NCBI GenBank assembly: GCA_945871625.1
Contig: CAMBWL010000002.1
Location: 1-24,502, forward strand
DNA length: 24,502 bases
DNA from: Bifidobacterium breve
GTDB lineage: Bacteria > Actinomycetota > Acidimicrobiia > Acidimicrobiales > Ilumatobacteraceae
Reading direction: 5' to 3'
Made by a program: the position numbers and the translations under genes. Shown in pieces: positions 15,213 through 22,892 of this stretch (positions are counted from its first letter, which is position 1; each line of letters starts with the position of its first letter). The notes below the pieces were generated by a model, which was not told where the DNA came from, ran no database searches, and saw nothing but the letters and a program-made list of their open reading frames with translations.

Positions 15213-15943
15213 ACTTTTATTTTGCGTCTGACTTGCGGATGGGGCAAGAAAGTTGTGCGGGGTTTTTGCAACTGTTTGACGATCATTTCATAGATTTCGT
15301 CGCCACACAGTTCGATTAGTTCGTCCTTGAGATACTTGTAGACGGGTCTAGAGCCGACGAATGCCGAAGAGTCATCGGTGCACCACCAGTGAAAGTCGTG
15401 TCCGCCGCCACCCCAATCGCGACGTTTCCACTCGCGGACGATCGACAAAATATGCTTCTCGTCTTCTTCGTGTTGTTCGAGTCGAAGCGGTACCTGCCAG
15501 CAAACATCGGGTTTCCAGTCCATTGGACGCTCACCGGCGGCAGAGGCCGCCACATGGAAAGCACATCCCATTCCACCTTCGAAGTTTGTTCTGTTATGAA
15601 ATATGCAGGCACCCTTATATGACGTGGTGGTGTCAGTGCCGTCTTTGTCTTTGGCTAACCATTTATTATTTTTGCCTTGTTCAAAATTCTGCCAATGCTC
15701 GGGAGTCAATCGCTTGACTGATTTTTTTACTGAAGCCAAGTCTTCTTTGTCAATAAAATGCGCACCATAGCTGCAACAACCTTGGTTCAGTTCAGGAGCG
15801 GGGTCATCTAGTACGCCTTGACAGCCGTTGCCGTAAATGCATGTCCAATTCGACCTCAGAAAAGTTGCATCGATCATCCAAGTCTGTTCAAGATCAGGAT
15901 CGGCAAAACTGATCCACTCGTGAAGTTCTTCAGGCTGTGACAT
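15209..15943 (-). CDS. Conserved cysteine-rich protein of unknown function
   Basis: This soluble protein, 244 residues from ATG 15943, resembles a conserved actinobacterial protein of unknown function that I recall but cannot name. Nine cysteines stand in short conserved-looking contexts: WTCIYGNGCQG, GCCSYGAHF, GACIFHNR, GMGCAFHVAA, KPDVCWQVPLR, FHWWCTDD and ELCGDE. The C-x5-C, CC and later single cysteines resemble the metal or iron-sulfur binding pattern of YkgJ-like proteins, but this is inference. TAGCCT lies 8 nt before the chosen ATG on the minus strand. Upstream in-frame ATGs at 15964 and 15982 are possible; MSQPEELHEWISF looks like the natural N-terminus. It converges on typA with a 4-nt overlap. 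Confidence 0.82.
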   Translation of the reverse strand: MSQPEELHEWISFADPDLEQTWMIDATFLRSNWTCIYGNGCQGVLDDPAPELNQGCCSYGAHFIDKEDLASVKKSVKRLTPEHWQNFEQGKNNKWLAKDKDGTDTTTSYKGACIFHNRTNFEGGMGCAFHVAASAAGERPMDWKPDVCWQVPLRLEQHEEDEKHILSIVREWKRRDWGGGGHDFHWWCTDDSSAFVGSRPVYKYLKDELIELCGDEIYEMIVKQLQKPRTTFLPHPQVRRKIKV

Positions 15944-15976
15944 CTCGGTGCAGGCTAATGGCATACTTGTAGGGTC

Positions 15977-16174
15977 ATGCATTCATTTGAAGAAGATTCA
16001 CAAGACATTGTTCAAAAATTGAAATTGATCTCTGAGCAGTTGGCCGACAAAGCACTGACAGTTCTAAAACAGTCTCACGCTGCAGGTGAGTCAAAACGAC
16101 CAGAACTTGAACGTACCTTGACCCAAGCCCGCAGGGCAATTGAGAAGGCGATCAGTTTGTTGGGTCGAAGTTAG
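15977..16174 (+). CDS. Small helical protein of unknown function
   Basis: I do not recognise this 65-residue protein. It has no membrane segment and reads as two amphipathic helices: EDSQDIVQKLKLISEQLADKA and a second, ELERTLTQARRAIEKAISLL, joined by a polar AAGESKRPE turn. It is divergent from the cysteine-rich gene (33 nt between starts) and its 3' end overlaps the LOG gene by 23 nt on the other strand. TACTTG lies 7 nt before the ATG and may be a poor -10 box; no ribosome site is visible. The regular heptad-like pattern supports coding, but length and overlap keep confidence moderate. Confidence 0.55.
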   Translation: MHSFEEDSQDIVQKLKLISEQLADKALTVLKQSHAAGESKRPELERTLTQARRAIEKAISLLGRS

Positions 16175-17180
16175 GCGAGTTGATTGCGTCGATTAATTGA
16201 CGCAACCGTCCAAAGTCGCGACGGGCGAACTGAAATGCGATTCGTGCCTTGTCGAGATTGTCGTCGTCGTCAGTTTCGGGCTTGGTTGGAGAAATCTTCT
16301 GAATCGTTGAATCGACGCAAATATCGGCAAAATCGCTATTTAAGCGGCTTACATGTTGCTCGGATAGCTCACGATTGAGTCGCAACACCAATCGTTTGCC
16401 GACGAATCGCATCGAATGATAAACAGAATAGAAATTAGTGATTTCTGCTACTGCTTCGTCGACGCTCGAACAGATGCGATACAACGCCAAGTCTTGGTTC
16501 GAAACCAGTTTTCTTGGCACCAAGGTTTGACGAACGAAAGCATCGAGACTTTGCCAGAAAGGATCATTGGGTAGATCTAGAACGACTATCGGCACGGGGT
16601 TGCCCTTTCCGGTTTGTGAAAGGGTCAGCAATTCAAACATTTCATCCAGCGTGCCGAACCCACCTGGCATACAAATAAAGGCTTGGGATTCTTTGACCAG
16701 CATCAATTTGCGGGTAAAGAAGTAACGCATTGAAACATACTTTTCGTCACCGGCGATTATCGAGTTTGCCGAAGTCTCAAACGGCAGTCGGATACTGACG
16801 CCGATCGACATCTCGCGACCTGCACCTGACATTCCCGCTTCCATGATTCCTGGTCCGGCGCCCGTGACGACCATCCAATCGGCTGCCGCCAGTTTGGCCG
16901 CGACAGCTTCAGTTTGTTTGTAGACAGGGTCGTCTTTTGTTGTTCTTGCCGAGCCAAAAATAGTTACTTTTTTGCGTTCAGAAAATGGGGCGAACATCGC
17001 GAATGCTTCGCGCATTTCTGAGATTGCCGCACTGGCAATCTTGAGGTTAAGAGTGCTCGTTGAATCAGAACCAAGTTGAAGCGACTCGCGAATGAGGTCA
17101 GCGATCAATCGTCTGTCTGTTTTGATTTTCGACTCATCCAAGATGACGTTGATCATTTTGTCGATGTCTTGCCCTGGCAT
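16152..17180 (-). CDS. LOG-family nucleoside-monophosphate phosphoribohydrolase (TIGR00730-like)
   Basis: This 342-residue cytoplasmic Rossmann-fold enzyme is of the LOG/lysine-decarboxylase-like family. Members hydrolyse nucleoside or cytokinin-riboside 5'-monophosphates to free base and ribose 5-phosphate. Visible marks are VTIFGSART near residue 72, VVTGAGPGIMEAGMSGA near 104-120, FFTRKLMLV near 154-162 and the signature PGGFGTLDE (172-180). It is longer than plant-type LOG, with about 70 extra residues at the N-terminus and about 80 at the C-terminus, as in the long bacterial type. The start overlaps the transaldolase stop by one base (TAATG). Being cotranscribed with tkt and tal suggests that its ribose 5-phosphate feeds the pentose phosphate pathway. 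Confidence 0.88.
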   Translation of the reverse strand: MPGQDIDKMINVILDESKIKTDRRLIADLIRESLQLGSDSTSTLNLKIASAAISEMREAFAMFAPFSERKKVTIFGSARTTKDDPVYKQTEAVAAKLAAADWMVVTGAGPGIMEAGMSGAGREMSIGVSIRLPFETSANSIIAGDEKYVSMRYFFTRKLMLVKESQAFICMPGGFGTLDEMFELLTLSQTGKGNPVPIVVLDLPNDPFWQSLDAFVRQTLVPRKLVSNQDLALYRICSSVDEAVAEITNFYSVYHSMRFVGKRLVLRLNRELSEQHVSRLNSDFADICVDSTIQKISPTKPETDDDDNLDKARIAFQFARRDFGRLRQLIDAINSPNFDPTN

Positions 17181-18286
17181 TACGAGAGTTCCGCGGCTTT
17201 CTCACTCAGCACACCGATTAGTTCATCGAAGCTTTTCTGAAATGAAGCCACACCTTCGCGCTCAAGTCTTTCTGCCACATCTGAAACGTCGACTCCGACA
17301 CGGTGCAAATCAGACCATTGTTGATGCGCAAGATCAACATCAAGTTGAATCGTCGATTTCAGGGTGCCGTGGTCGCGAAACGCTTTGACAGTCGAATCGG
17401 GGAGCGTATTGACGGTATCTTCACCGATCAGGCCGTCGACATAGAGAGTGTCGGAGTACTTTGGATTCTTGGTCGATGTCGACGCCCAAAGTGGTCTTTG
17501 CACTTTCGCGCCAAGTTTCTCGAGTCTGTTCCAGCGTGGACCAGAAAAAGTTTTTCGAAACATCGCATAGGCGAGTTTGGCTTGGTTGATGGCCGCAGTG
17601 CCGAGTAGCGCATTGGCCATGGGGTTGTCTTTGGCGACAAGTAGGCGATCAATCTCGGTATCCACGCGTGAAATGAAGAAACTGGCGACACTCGATACAG
17701 AACCGACGCTGCCTGGTCGATCAATCGCCAAGGTCTCAAGACCTTCAATGTAGGCATCCATCACTTGCTGGTATCGCTCGAGGCTGAAAATCAAAGTCAC
17801 ATTCACGTTTCGCGCCTCGGAGATCATTGTCGCGATGGCGGGAATGCATTCTCGTGTTGCAGGAATTTTGATCATCACGTTCGCACGCGAAATTTTAGAA
17901 TGTAAATCTCTGGCACTTGACAAAGTGTTGGCATGATCGTGAGCCAGTCCAGGGTCAACTTCGACGCTCACGAAGCCGTCTAGTCCGTTGGATGATCGAT
18001 AGAGCGGTGCGAATACGTCTAACGCTCCGTTGATGTCACGAAGAACCAATTGCCAATAGCTGTCGACGGGCGAGAGTTTCTGATCAATCAACTCTGCAAA
18101 TTGTGACGAATAGTCGCTTGATCCCTGAATCGCCTTCTGAAAGATCGTCGGATTTGAAGTCAGCCCGCGGATACCGGTGTCACGGACCGACGCCAATTCG
18201 CCTGACGTGATGTAGCTTCGCTTCAAATTATCCAGCCAAGGACTCTGTCCGAATTCTTCGTACAGAATTTTGAGTCGATCTGACAT
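17180..18286 (-). CDS. tal: Transaldolase
   Basis: This cytoplasmic enzyme of the non-oxidative pentose phosphate pathway moves a dihydroxyacetone unit from sedoheptulose 7-phosphate to glyceraldehyde 3-phosphate. It has 368 residues, the longer actinobacterial/cyanobacterial type. N-terminal QSPWLDNLKRSYITSGEL, GIRGLTSNPTIFQKAI, and NVMIKIPATREC with Schiff-base Lys140 are diagnostic, along with VNVTLIFSLERYQQVMDAYIEG (seen in pieces) and SVASFFISRVDTEID. The ATG follows the transketolase stop directly (TAG-ATG, no gap), and the end overlaps the LOG start by one base, so tkt-tal-LOG is one translational unit. All key residues appear intact. Confidence 0.96.
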   Translation of the reverse strand: MSDRLKILYEEFGQSPWLDNLKRSYITSGELASVRDTGIRGLTSNPTIFQKAIQGSSDYSSQFAELIDQKLSPVDSYWQLVLRDINGALDVFAPLYRSSNGLDGFVSVEVDPGLAHDHANTLSSARDLHSKISRANVMIKIPATRECIPAIATMISEARNVNVTLIFSLERYQQVMDAYIEGLETLAIDRPGSVGSVSSVASFFISRVDTEIDRLLVAKDNPMANALLGTAAINQAKLAYAMFRKTFSGPRWNRLEKLGAKVQRPLWASTSTKNPKYSDTLYVDGLIGEDTVNTLPDSTVKAFRDHGTLKSTIQLDVDLAHQQWSDLHRVGVDVSDVAERLEREGVASFQKSFDELIGVLSEKAAELS

Positions 18287-20239
18287 CTACAATGATTTAA
18301 CTTTTTTGACGATTGCTTCGACGCTGATGCCGAGTTCTTTTAGCGCGATTGCACCGGGAGCACTTGCGCCGAAACGATCGATTCCGATGACATGATCGGC
18401 GTATTTATGCCAGCCCATAGTCACGCCGGCTTCAACCGCGATCACTGGCACGCCATCGGGGAAAATTAATTTATGCGATGACTTGTCGCTTCGCTCATAG
18501 CGATCCCAACTCGGCATCGAAACAACTTGTGCCAAGATGCCGGCGTCGGCAAGTTCGGCTGCGGCTTGAGTGCAAAGGCCAACTTCGCTGCCCGTACTCA
18601 AGAGAACGACTTTGGGCTTGGCGATAGTCACGCCAACGATGCCAACACCGTTTTTTACCGCCGAGCCATCGGTGACGCTCAAGACGCTTTGTCGCGACAA
18701 GATGATCGCTGTTGGTCCGTTGTGATCAACTGCTGCACACCACGCCGCGACTGTTTCGTTTGGATCGGCAGGTCTGATCACTTGAAGATCTGGAATCGCT
18801 CGCAAAGAGGCCAGTTGCTCGACTGGTTGGTGAGTCGGACCATCTTCGCCGACGCCCACTGAATCGTGTGAGAAAATAAATATGCATTTAGCTTTTGATA
18901 GCGCCGCCAGTCGAATGGCGGGGCGCATGTAATCAGCGAACACAAAAAAAGTGCCACAAACGGGAAGCACACCGCCGTGCAAAGCCATGCCGACCACGGC
19001 AGCACCCATCGCATGCTCGCGGATGCCGAAATAGATTTGTCGACCATCAGGTGCCGTGACGCTCTGGGCTGTTTGCTTCGAAAGTTTCGTGCCGGTGTTG
19101 CCGGTCAGATCGGCAGAACCGGCGATTAGTCCGGGTAGCGCTGGCAGTGAAGCGTCAAAAACCTTCTGAATAACTTGACGGGTTGCGAGATTGGTTGACT
19201 TATCGAATTCTGGGAGCAACGAATTAAACGACGACGAATCTGGAGTGGCCCACGCGGCATCCCAGATGTATCGCTCTTCAATTTCTTCGATGTCTTTTTC
19301 GTACTGCGCGCTTAACGAATCACCTCGGGCAACTGCGTGGTCGCGTATAGCGGTCACCAGATCATTGGGCGCCCAGAAGGGTTCGTCGGGTATGCCCATA
19401 ATTTTTTTTGTAGTCGCCACATGCGACGCCGTAAATGGATTGCCGTGGGCCTCGTGGGCGTCGGTGAAGTCAGGTGAGGGGTGGGCGATGTGAGACTTTA
19501 AAATACAAAGCGTCGGCGCACCTCGGGTTGCTCGGGCGGTTATCAGCGCGTCTTCGAGTGCATCGAGGTCATCGGCGATCTCGCCGAGTTGCATAATGTT
19601 CCAGCCATAGGCAGCGAATCGTTTCGCGACATCATCGGAGCAACTCAATGAAGTAGATCCGTCGATCGTGATCGCGTTGTCGTCGAAGATGCAGATCAGA
19701 CGATCTAATTTCAAATGTCCGGCGAGTGACGCCGCTTCGTGGCTTATTCCTTCCATGAAACAACCGTCTCCGGCAATCACATATGTATTGTGATCGCAGG
19801 CGGAGGCGCCGAAGCGAGTGCGTAAGTTTCGCTCGGCGATCGCCATGCCGACGGCGTTGGCGAAACCTTGCCCAAGTGGGCCCGTCGTGACTTCGACCCC
19901 AAGAGTGTGACCAACTTCGGGATGACCAGGAGTCATCGAACCGAATTGACGAAACTTTTTAAGATCCTCAATTTCGAGGCCGTAACCATTTAAAAACAGC
20001 AATGCATACTGCAAGATTGAGGCATGACCATTGCTCAGAATGAAGCGATCGCGATTCTTCCAACTCGGATTCTGGGGATTATGGCGCAAAATTCTGCTGT
20101 ATAAAACATGTCCGAGCGGTGCGAGGGCCATCGCCGTGCCTTGATGCCCACTTTTCGCGATCAGTGGCGCGTCCATGGCTAAGCCACGAATGCACGAGAC
20201 CGCCTGCGAGTCTTGCTGTGTTGAGAGTTTCGAAACCAT
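18287..20239 (-). CDS. tkt: Transketolase
   Basis: This thiamine-diphosphate enzyme transfers two-carbon ketol units between pentose phosphate sugars. It is 650 residues, typical length. Visible marks are AKSGHQGTAMALAP (near 28-41), ILSNGHASILQYA, TPGHPEVGHTLGVEVTTGPLGQG (in pieces), the TPP/Mg motif GDGCFMEG with the partner Asn188 in FDDN, DAHEAHGNPF, the second-domain GIREHAMGAAVVGMA and SVGVGEDGPTHQPVEQ, and SRQSV. The start ATG is preceded on the minus strand by TAGTTT with 7 nt between, a leaderless-type arrangement, so it may have its own promoter besides any readthrough from the small gene 27 nt upstream. It abuts tal with no gap. Confidence 0.96.
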   Translation of the reverse strand: MVSKLSTQQDSQAVSCIRGLAMDAPLIAKSGHQGTAMALAPLGHVLYSRILRHNPQNPSWKNRDRFILSNGHASILQYALLFLNGYGLEIEDLKKFRQFGSMTPGHPEVGHTLGVEVTTGPLGQGFANAVGMAIAERNLRTRFGASACDHNTYVIAGDGCFMEGISHEAASLAGHLKLDRLICIFDDNAITIDGSTSLSCSDDVAKRFAAYGWNIMQLGEIADDLDALEDALITARATRGAPTLCILKSHIAHPSPDFTDAHEAHGNPFTASHVATTKKIMGIPDEPFWAPNDLVTAIRDHAVARGDSLSAQYEKDIEEIEERYIWDAAWATPDSSSFNSLLPEFDKSTNLATRQVIQKVFDASLPALPGLIAGSADLTGNTGTKLSKQTAQSVTAPDGRQIYFGIREHAMGAAVVGMALHGGVLPVCGTFFVFADYMRPAIRLAALSKAKCIFIFSHDSVGVGEDGPTHQPVEQLASLRAIPDLQVIRPADPNETVAAWCAAVDHNGPTAIILSRQSVLSVTDGSAVKNGVGIVGVTIAKPKVVLLSTGSEVGLCTQAAAELADAGILAQVVSMPSWDRYERSDKSSHKLIFPDGVPVIAVEAGVTMGWHKYADHVIGIDRFGASAPGAIALKELGISVEAIVKKVKSL

Positions 20240-20246
20240 TGCGCTA

Positions 20247-20252
20247 AAACTA
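20247..20252 (-). promoter_or_regulatory. Possible leaderless-type -10 box for tkt
   Basis: TAGTTT on the minus strand ends 7 nt before the tkt ATG, and no Shine-Dalgarno is present in the gap. The box is a plausible promoter for the tkt-tal-LOG unit. It lies in the 27-nt gap after the upstream gene, so cotranscription with that gene is equally possible. Confidence 0.4.
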
Positions 20253-20266
20253 GTTGGTAAAACGGG

Positions 20267-20683
20267 TCAGGTCGGATTTGATGCCGGCTCAACTGGTGGC
20301 AGGATCGTCAGAGGCACTAAATGCCACTGTCCCGTGCCGACTCGACAATGTGCAAAAATCTGACCATATTGCGAAATGGCAAGTTCGCCGCGCACGAGGC
20401 GATATGTGAATTTGCCCGGCTCGACTGTGAACGGGCTGACATTGCGGGCGAGTTGCTCATCGTCGGCTGAGGCACCTCTTCGAAATACGACTTCAAGTAG
20501 CGAATTGCCGGGTTCACTCTCAGGGCAATAAACCAGCACGACCAAGTGCGGATCGATTGTGACGGGTACAGGTGTCGGTGCGGCAAAAGAAAAGAACGCA
20601 CCAGTCAGGTCGATACGGGTGCTTGGACCAGGGGCTTGGCGCAACGCAAAGTTCTCTACGAATAGAGCGGAGATTATTTGCAC
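20267..20683 (-). CDS. Conserved hypothetical protein
   Basis: I do not recognise this 138-residue protein firmly. It starts MQIISALFVENFALRQAPG, then TRIDLTGAFFSFAAPT, LVVLVYCPESEPGNSLLEVVF, VEPGKFTYRLVRGEL and FAHCRVGTGQWHLVPLTI, ending in a proline-rich tail. The alternating hydrophobic strands look like a small beta-rich domain, and the N-terminal pattern resembles small actinobacterial proteins of the DUF6941 kind; that comparison is weak. No signal peptide. GTG start with TAAATT 6 nt upstream on the minus strand, the clean leaderless pattern. It precedes tkt by 27 nt on the same strand and is divergent from the acyl-CoA ligase gene. Confidence 0.72.
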   Translation of the reverse strand: MQIISALFVENFALRQAPGPSTRIDLTGAFFSFAAPTPVPVTIDPHLVVLVYCPESEPGNSLLEVVFRRGASADDEQLARNVSPFTVEPGKFTYRLVRGELAISQYGQIFAHCRVGTGQWHLVPLTILPPVEPASNPT

Positions 20684-20689
20684 GGAGTC

Positions 20690-20695
20690 AATTTA
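20690..20695 (-). promoter_or_regulatory. Leaderless-type -10 box for the small hypothetical gene
   Basis: On the minus strand TAAATT is followed by six bases (GACTCC) and then the GTG start. This is the standard spacing for a leaderless actinobacterial transcript, and no ribosome site could fit. It supports the GTG at 20683 as the true start. Confidence 0.6.
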
Positions 20696-20718
20696 TCTTT
20701 TCGGGGACGATCTCACAC

Positions 20719-20724
20719 TACTGT
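20719..20724 (+). promoter_or_regulatory. Leaderless-type -10 box for the acyl-CoA ligase gene
   Basis: TACTGT is followed by six bases (TACGAC) and then GTG at 20731. The spacing fits a leaderless transcript and decides the start: the frame continues far upstream to 20572, but that region overlaps the divergent gene. It forms a back-to-back pair with the minus box 23 bp away. Confidence 0.6.
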
Positions 20725-20730
20725 TACGAC

Positions 20731-22890
20731 GTGTCGAATTCGCAGCAAACGATGATTTCAGAGGTCGAATCGAAGAAGATACTGAGAAAGTTCGGTGTCA
20801 ATTTCGCCGATGAGACAGAAATCTTTGCGGCTGAACAAGCAATTGACGCCGCTACCAAAATTGGATTTCCGGTGGCAATAAAACTTTGCGCAAGTTCGAT
20901 TAGTCATAAGTCAGAGCGCGGATTAGTCAGATTGAACGTCCGAAATGCACAGGAGGCTCTTAACGCAGCCACCGAACTTCTCGCTCAGGCAACCGTTGCC
21001 GACGGCAAAGTTTCGCTGTTGGTAGCCAAAATGGAAAAGGGAAGGCGCGAACTGATTGTTGGACTCGTGCGCGACGCGCAATTCGGAGCGTTCGTTATGT
21101 GTGGTCTTGGTGGAATTTTCGCCGAAGTGCTTGACGATTTTGTTTTTGCACCGACACCAATAGATCAAAGTGGTGCCCGTCGGATGATTGCGCGACTCAA
21201 GCAGCAAGATGTGCTCGGCAACTTTCGTGGCGATGAACCGCTCGTCGCCGAGCAGTTGTGCGAGGTGCTTATCGCCGTGTCAAATCTTGGTGTCACCGAC
21301 GAGTCAGTTGTTTCTGTGGATATAAATCCGTTGATTATTAGACAGGACGGTTCAATCGTTGCGGTTGATGCGCTGATTGAACGACACAACCGGCCAACAA
21401 GCATCGCACCTTCGATTCAGAATTGGATTTCGCCCGGACATTTTGCCGCACTGTTCGAACCCGAAGGAGTTGTTGTCGTCGGTGCGTCGACTCATCCTGG
21501 CAAATTTGGGTTCGTGTCGTTACATAATATTTTGGCCAGCAGTTATCGGGGTCGAATTTTTGCGACGAATCTCGAGAAATCAAATGTCCTTGGCGTCACC
21601 TGTCTGGCTTCAGTTGATGAACTTCCAAATAATGCTGTGGATTTGGCTTTTATTTGTACGCCGGCGTCAACAAATATTGAAATCTTGCGAGCCTGTGCAC
21701 GTCAGGGAGTTAAAGCCGTATACGTGACTTCTGCTGGATATGGCGAGTCTGGCATAGATGGTGAAACCGCACAGCAAGAACTCCGCAACTTGGCAAAGAG
21801 TCTGGATATTTTGCTCGTTGGTCCGAATGGGCAAGGAGTTGTCAGCACGCCAAAAAACTTGTGCGCCCAGATCGTCGGACCATACCCACCGAGTGGATCA
21901 ATTTCTGTTGTCAGTCAAAGTGGCAATTTCGTTTCGAGTTTCATGAACTACGCTCGACAAACAAAAGTAGGTATCGCTCGGGCAGTTTCGGCGGGTAACG
22001 CCGCGCAAGTCGGGGTGCCTGAATTCTTCGAGTACTTCGCGACCGACTCGGCAACATCTGTGGCTCTTGCCTATATCGAGGGTGTAGAGGATGGTCGACG
22101 ATTGCTGCAGTCGATGCGTACGCTCGCCAAGGTCAAGCCTCTAGTCGTGCTCAAAGGTGGCGCAACCCAAAGTGGTGCTCGTGCAGCGGCCAGTCACACG
22201 GGAGCGATCGCCAGCGACGACCGTATTTTTGACGGAGTGTGCGACGATTCTGGTGTGATCCGCGTAGCTGATGCGGAGCGAGCGTTTGACGTTGCCGCAA
22301 CTTTCGCGACGCAACCACTGCCCAAAGGGCCGAACACGATTATTTTGACGACAGTAGGTGGGTGGGGCGTGGTCACATCAGATGTGGTTGCCGACGAACA
22401 GGTCTTGAACTTGATGTCGTTGCCTGAGGATTTGTCGATTGCTATTTCTGAATTGCTACCACTGCGATGGAGTCGCAATAATCCCGTGGACTGCGCGGGT
22501 GGAGAAACTCGTGAGACCATCGCCGACGTGATGCGCTTGATCGCGATGCATCCAAAAGTTGACTCGATGATCTTTTTAGGACTCGGAATTCAGTCGAATC
22601 AAGCGCGACTGATGCGTGAAGGAAAGTTTTTTGATGACTTCGAATTGAATCGAATCGTCAGCTATCACGAACGACAAGACACGAAGTATGCCGAGGTGGC
22701 TGCAGAACTTTCACAGCAAACAGGGAAACCAATTTTGGTGGCGACTGAACTTAGTGTTGCCGACCCCACAAATCCAGGAGTGGTCGCGGTGCAACAAACT
22801 GGACGGTTGTGTTACGCGAGCGGTCAGAGGGCGGCACGCGCACTGGGTGATGTTTACCGCTACACAAAATGGAAAGGTACGGCTAGATAG
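20731..22890 (+). CDS. Fused NDP-forming acyl-CoA ligase (acetate-CoA ligase family), beta-alpha order
   Basis: This 719-residue cytoplasmic enzyme is of the ADP-forming acyl-CoA synthetase superfamily, which interconverts acyl-CoA plus ADP and phosphate with acid plus CoA plus ATP. Residues about 8-217 are an ATP-grasp (beta) domain: GFPVAIKLCASSISHKSE, MEKGRREL, CGLGGIFAEVLDD, DINPL. Residues about 238-365 are the CoA-binding domain (VVVVGASTHPGKFG, FICTPAST, TSAGYGESG). The succinyl-CoA-ligase-like part follows with GPNGQGVVSTP, SQSGNFVSSFMNYA and the phospho-histidine site AASHTGAIAS (His489). Catalytic His and ATP-grasp marks are intact. The order beta then alpha is the reverse of the common alpha-beta fusions. 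The acyl substrate is unknown. The stop is 2 nt before the next gene. Confidence 0.88.
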   Translation: MSNSQQTMISEVESKKILRKFGVNFADETEIFAAEQAIDAATKIGFPVAIKLCASSISHKSERGLVRLNVRNAQEALNAATELLAQATVADGKVSLLVAKMEKGRRELIVGLVRDAQFGAFVMCGLGGIFAEVLDDFVFAPTPIDQSGARRMIARLKQQDVLGNFRGDEPLVAEQLCEVLIAVSNLGVTDESVVSVDINPLIIRQDGSIVAVDALIERHNRPTSIAPSIQNWISPGHFAALFEPEGVVVVGASTHPGKFGFVSLHNILASSYRGRIFATNLEKSNVLGVTCLASVDELPNNAVDLAFICTPASTNIEILRACARQGVKAVYVTSAGYGESGIDGETAQQELRNLAKSLDILLVGPNGQGVVSTPKNLCAQIVGPYPPSGSISVVSQSGNFVSSFMNYARQTKVGIARAVSAGNAAQVGVPEFFEYFATDSATSVALAYIEGVEDGRRLLQSMRTLAKVKPLVVLKGGATQSGARAAASHTGAIASDDRIFDGVCDDSGVIRVADAERAFDVAATFATQPLPKGPNTIILTTVGGWGVVTSDVVADEQVLNLMSLPEDLSIAISELLPLRWSRNNPVDCAGGETRETIADVMRLIAMHPKVDSMIFLGLGIQSNQARLMREGKFFDDFELNRIVSYHERQDTKYAEVAAELSQQTGKPILVATELSVADPTNPGVVAVQQTGRLCYASGQRAARALGDVYRYTKWKGTAR

Positions 22891-22892
22891 AG

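Noticed and set aside
20572..20730. Upstream extension of the acyl-CoA ligase to 20572
   Set aside because: The added residues look like no family N-terminus, overlap the divergent gene, and the GTG at 20731 has a leaderless-type box.
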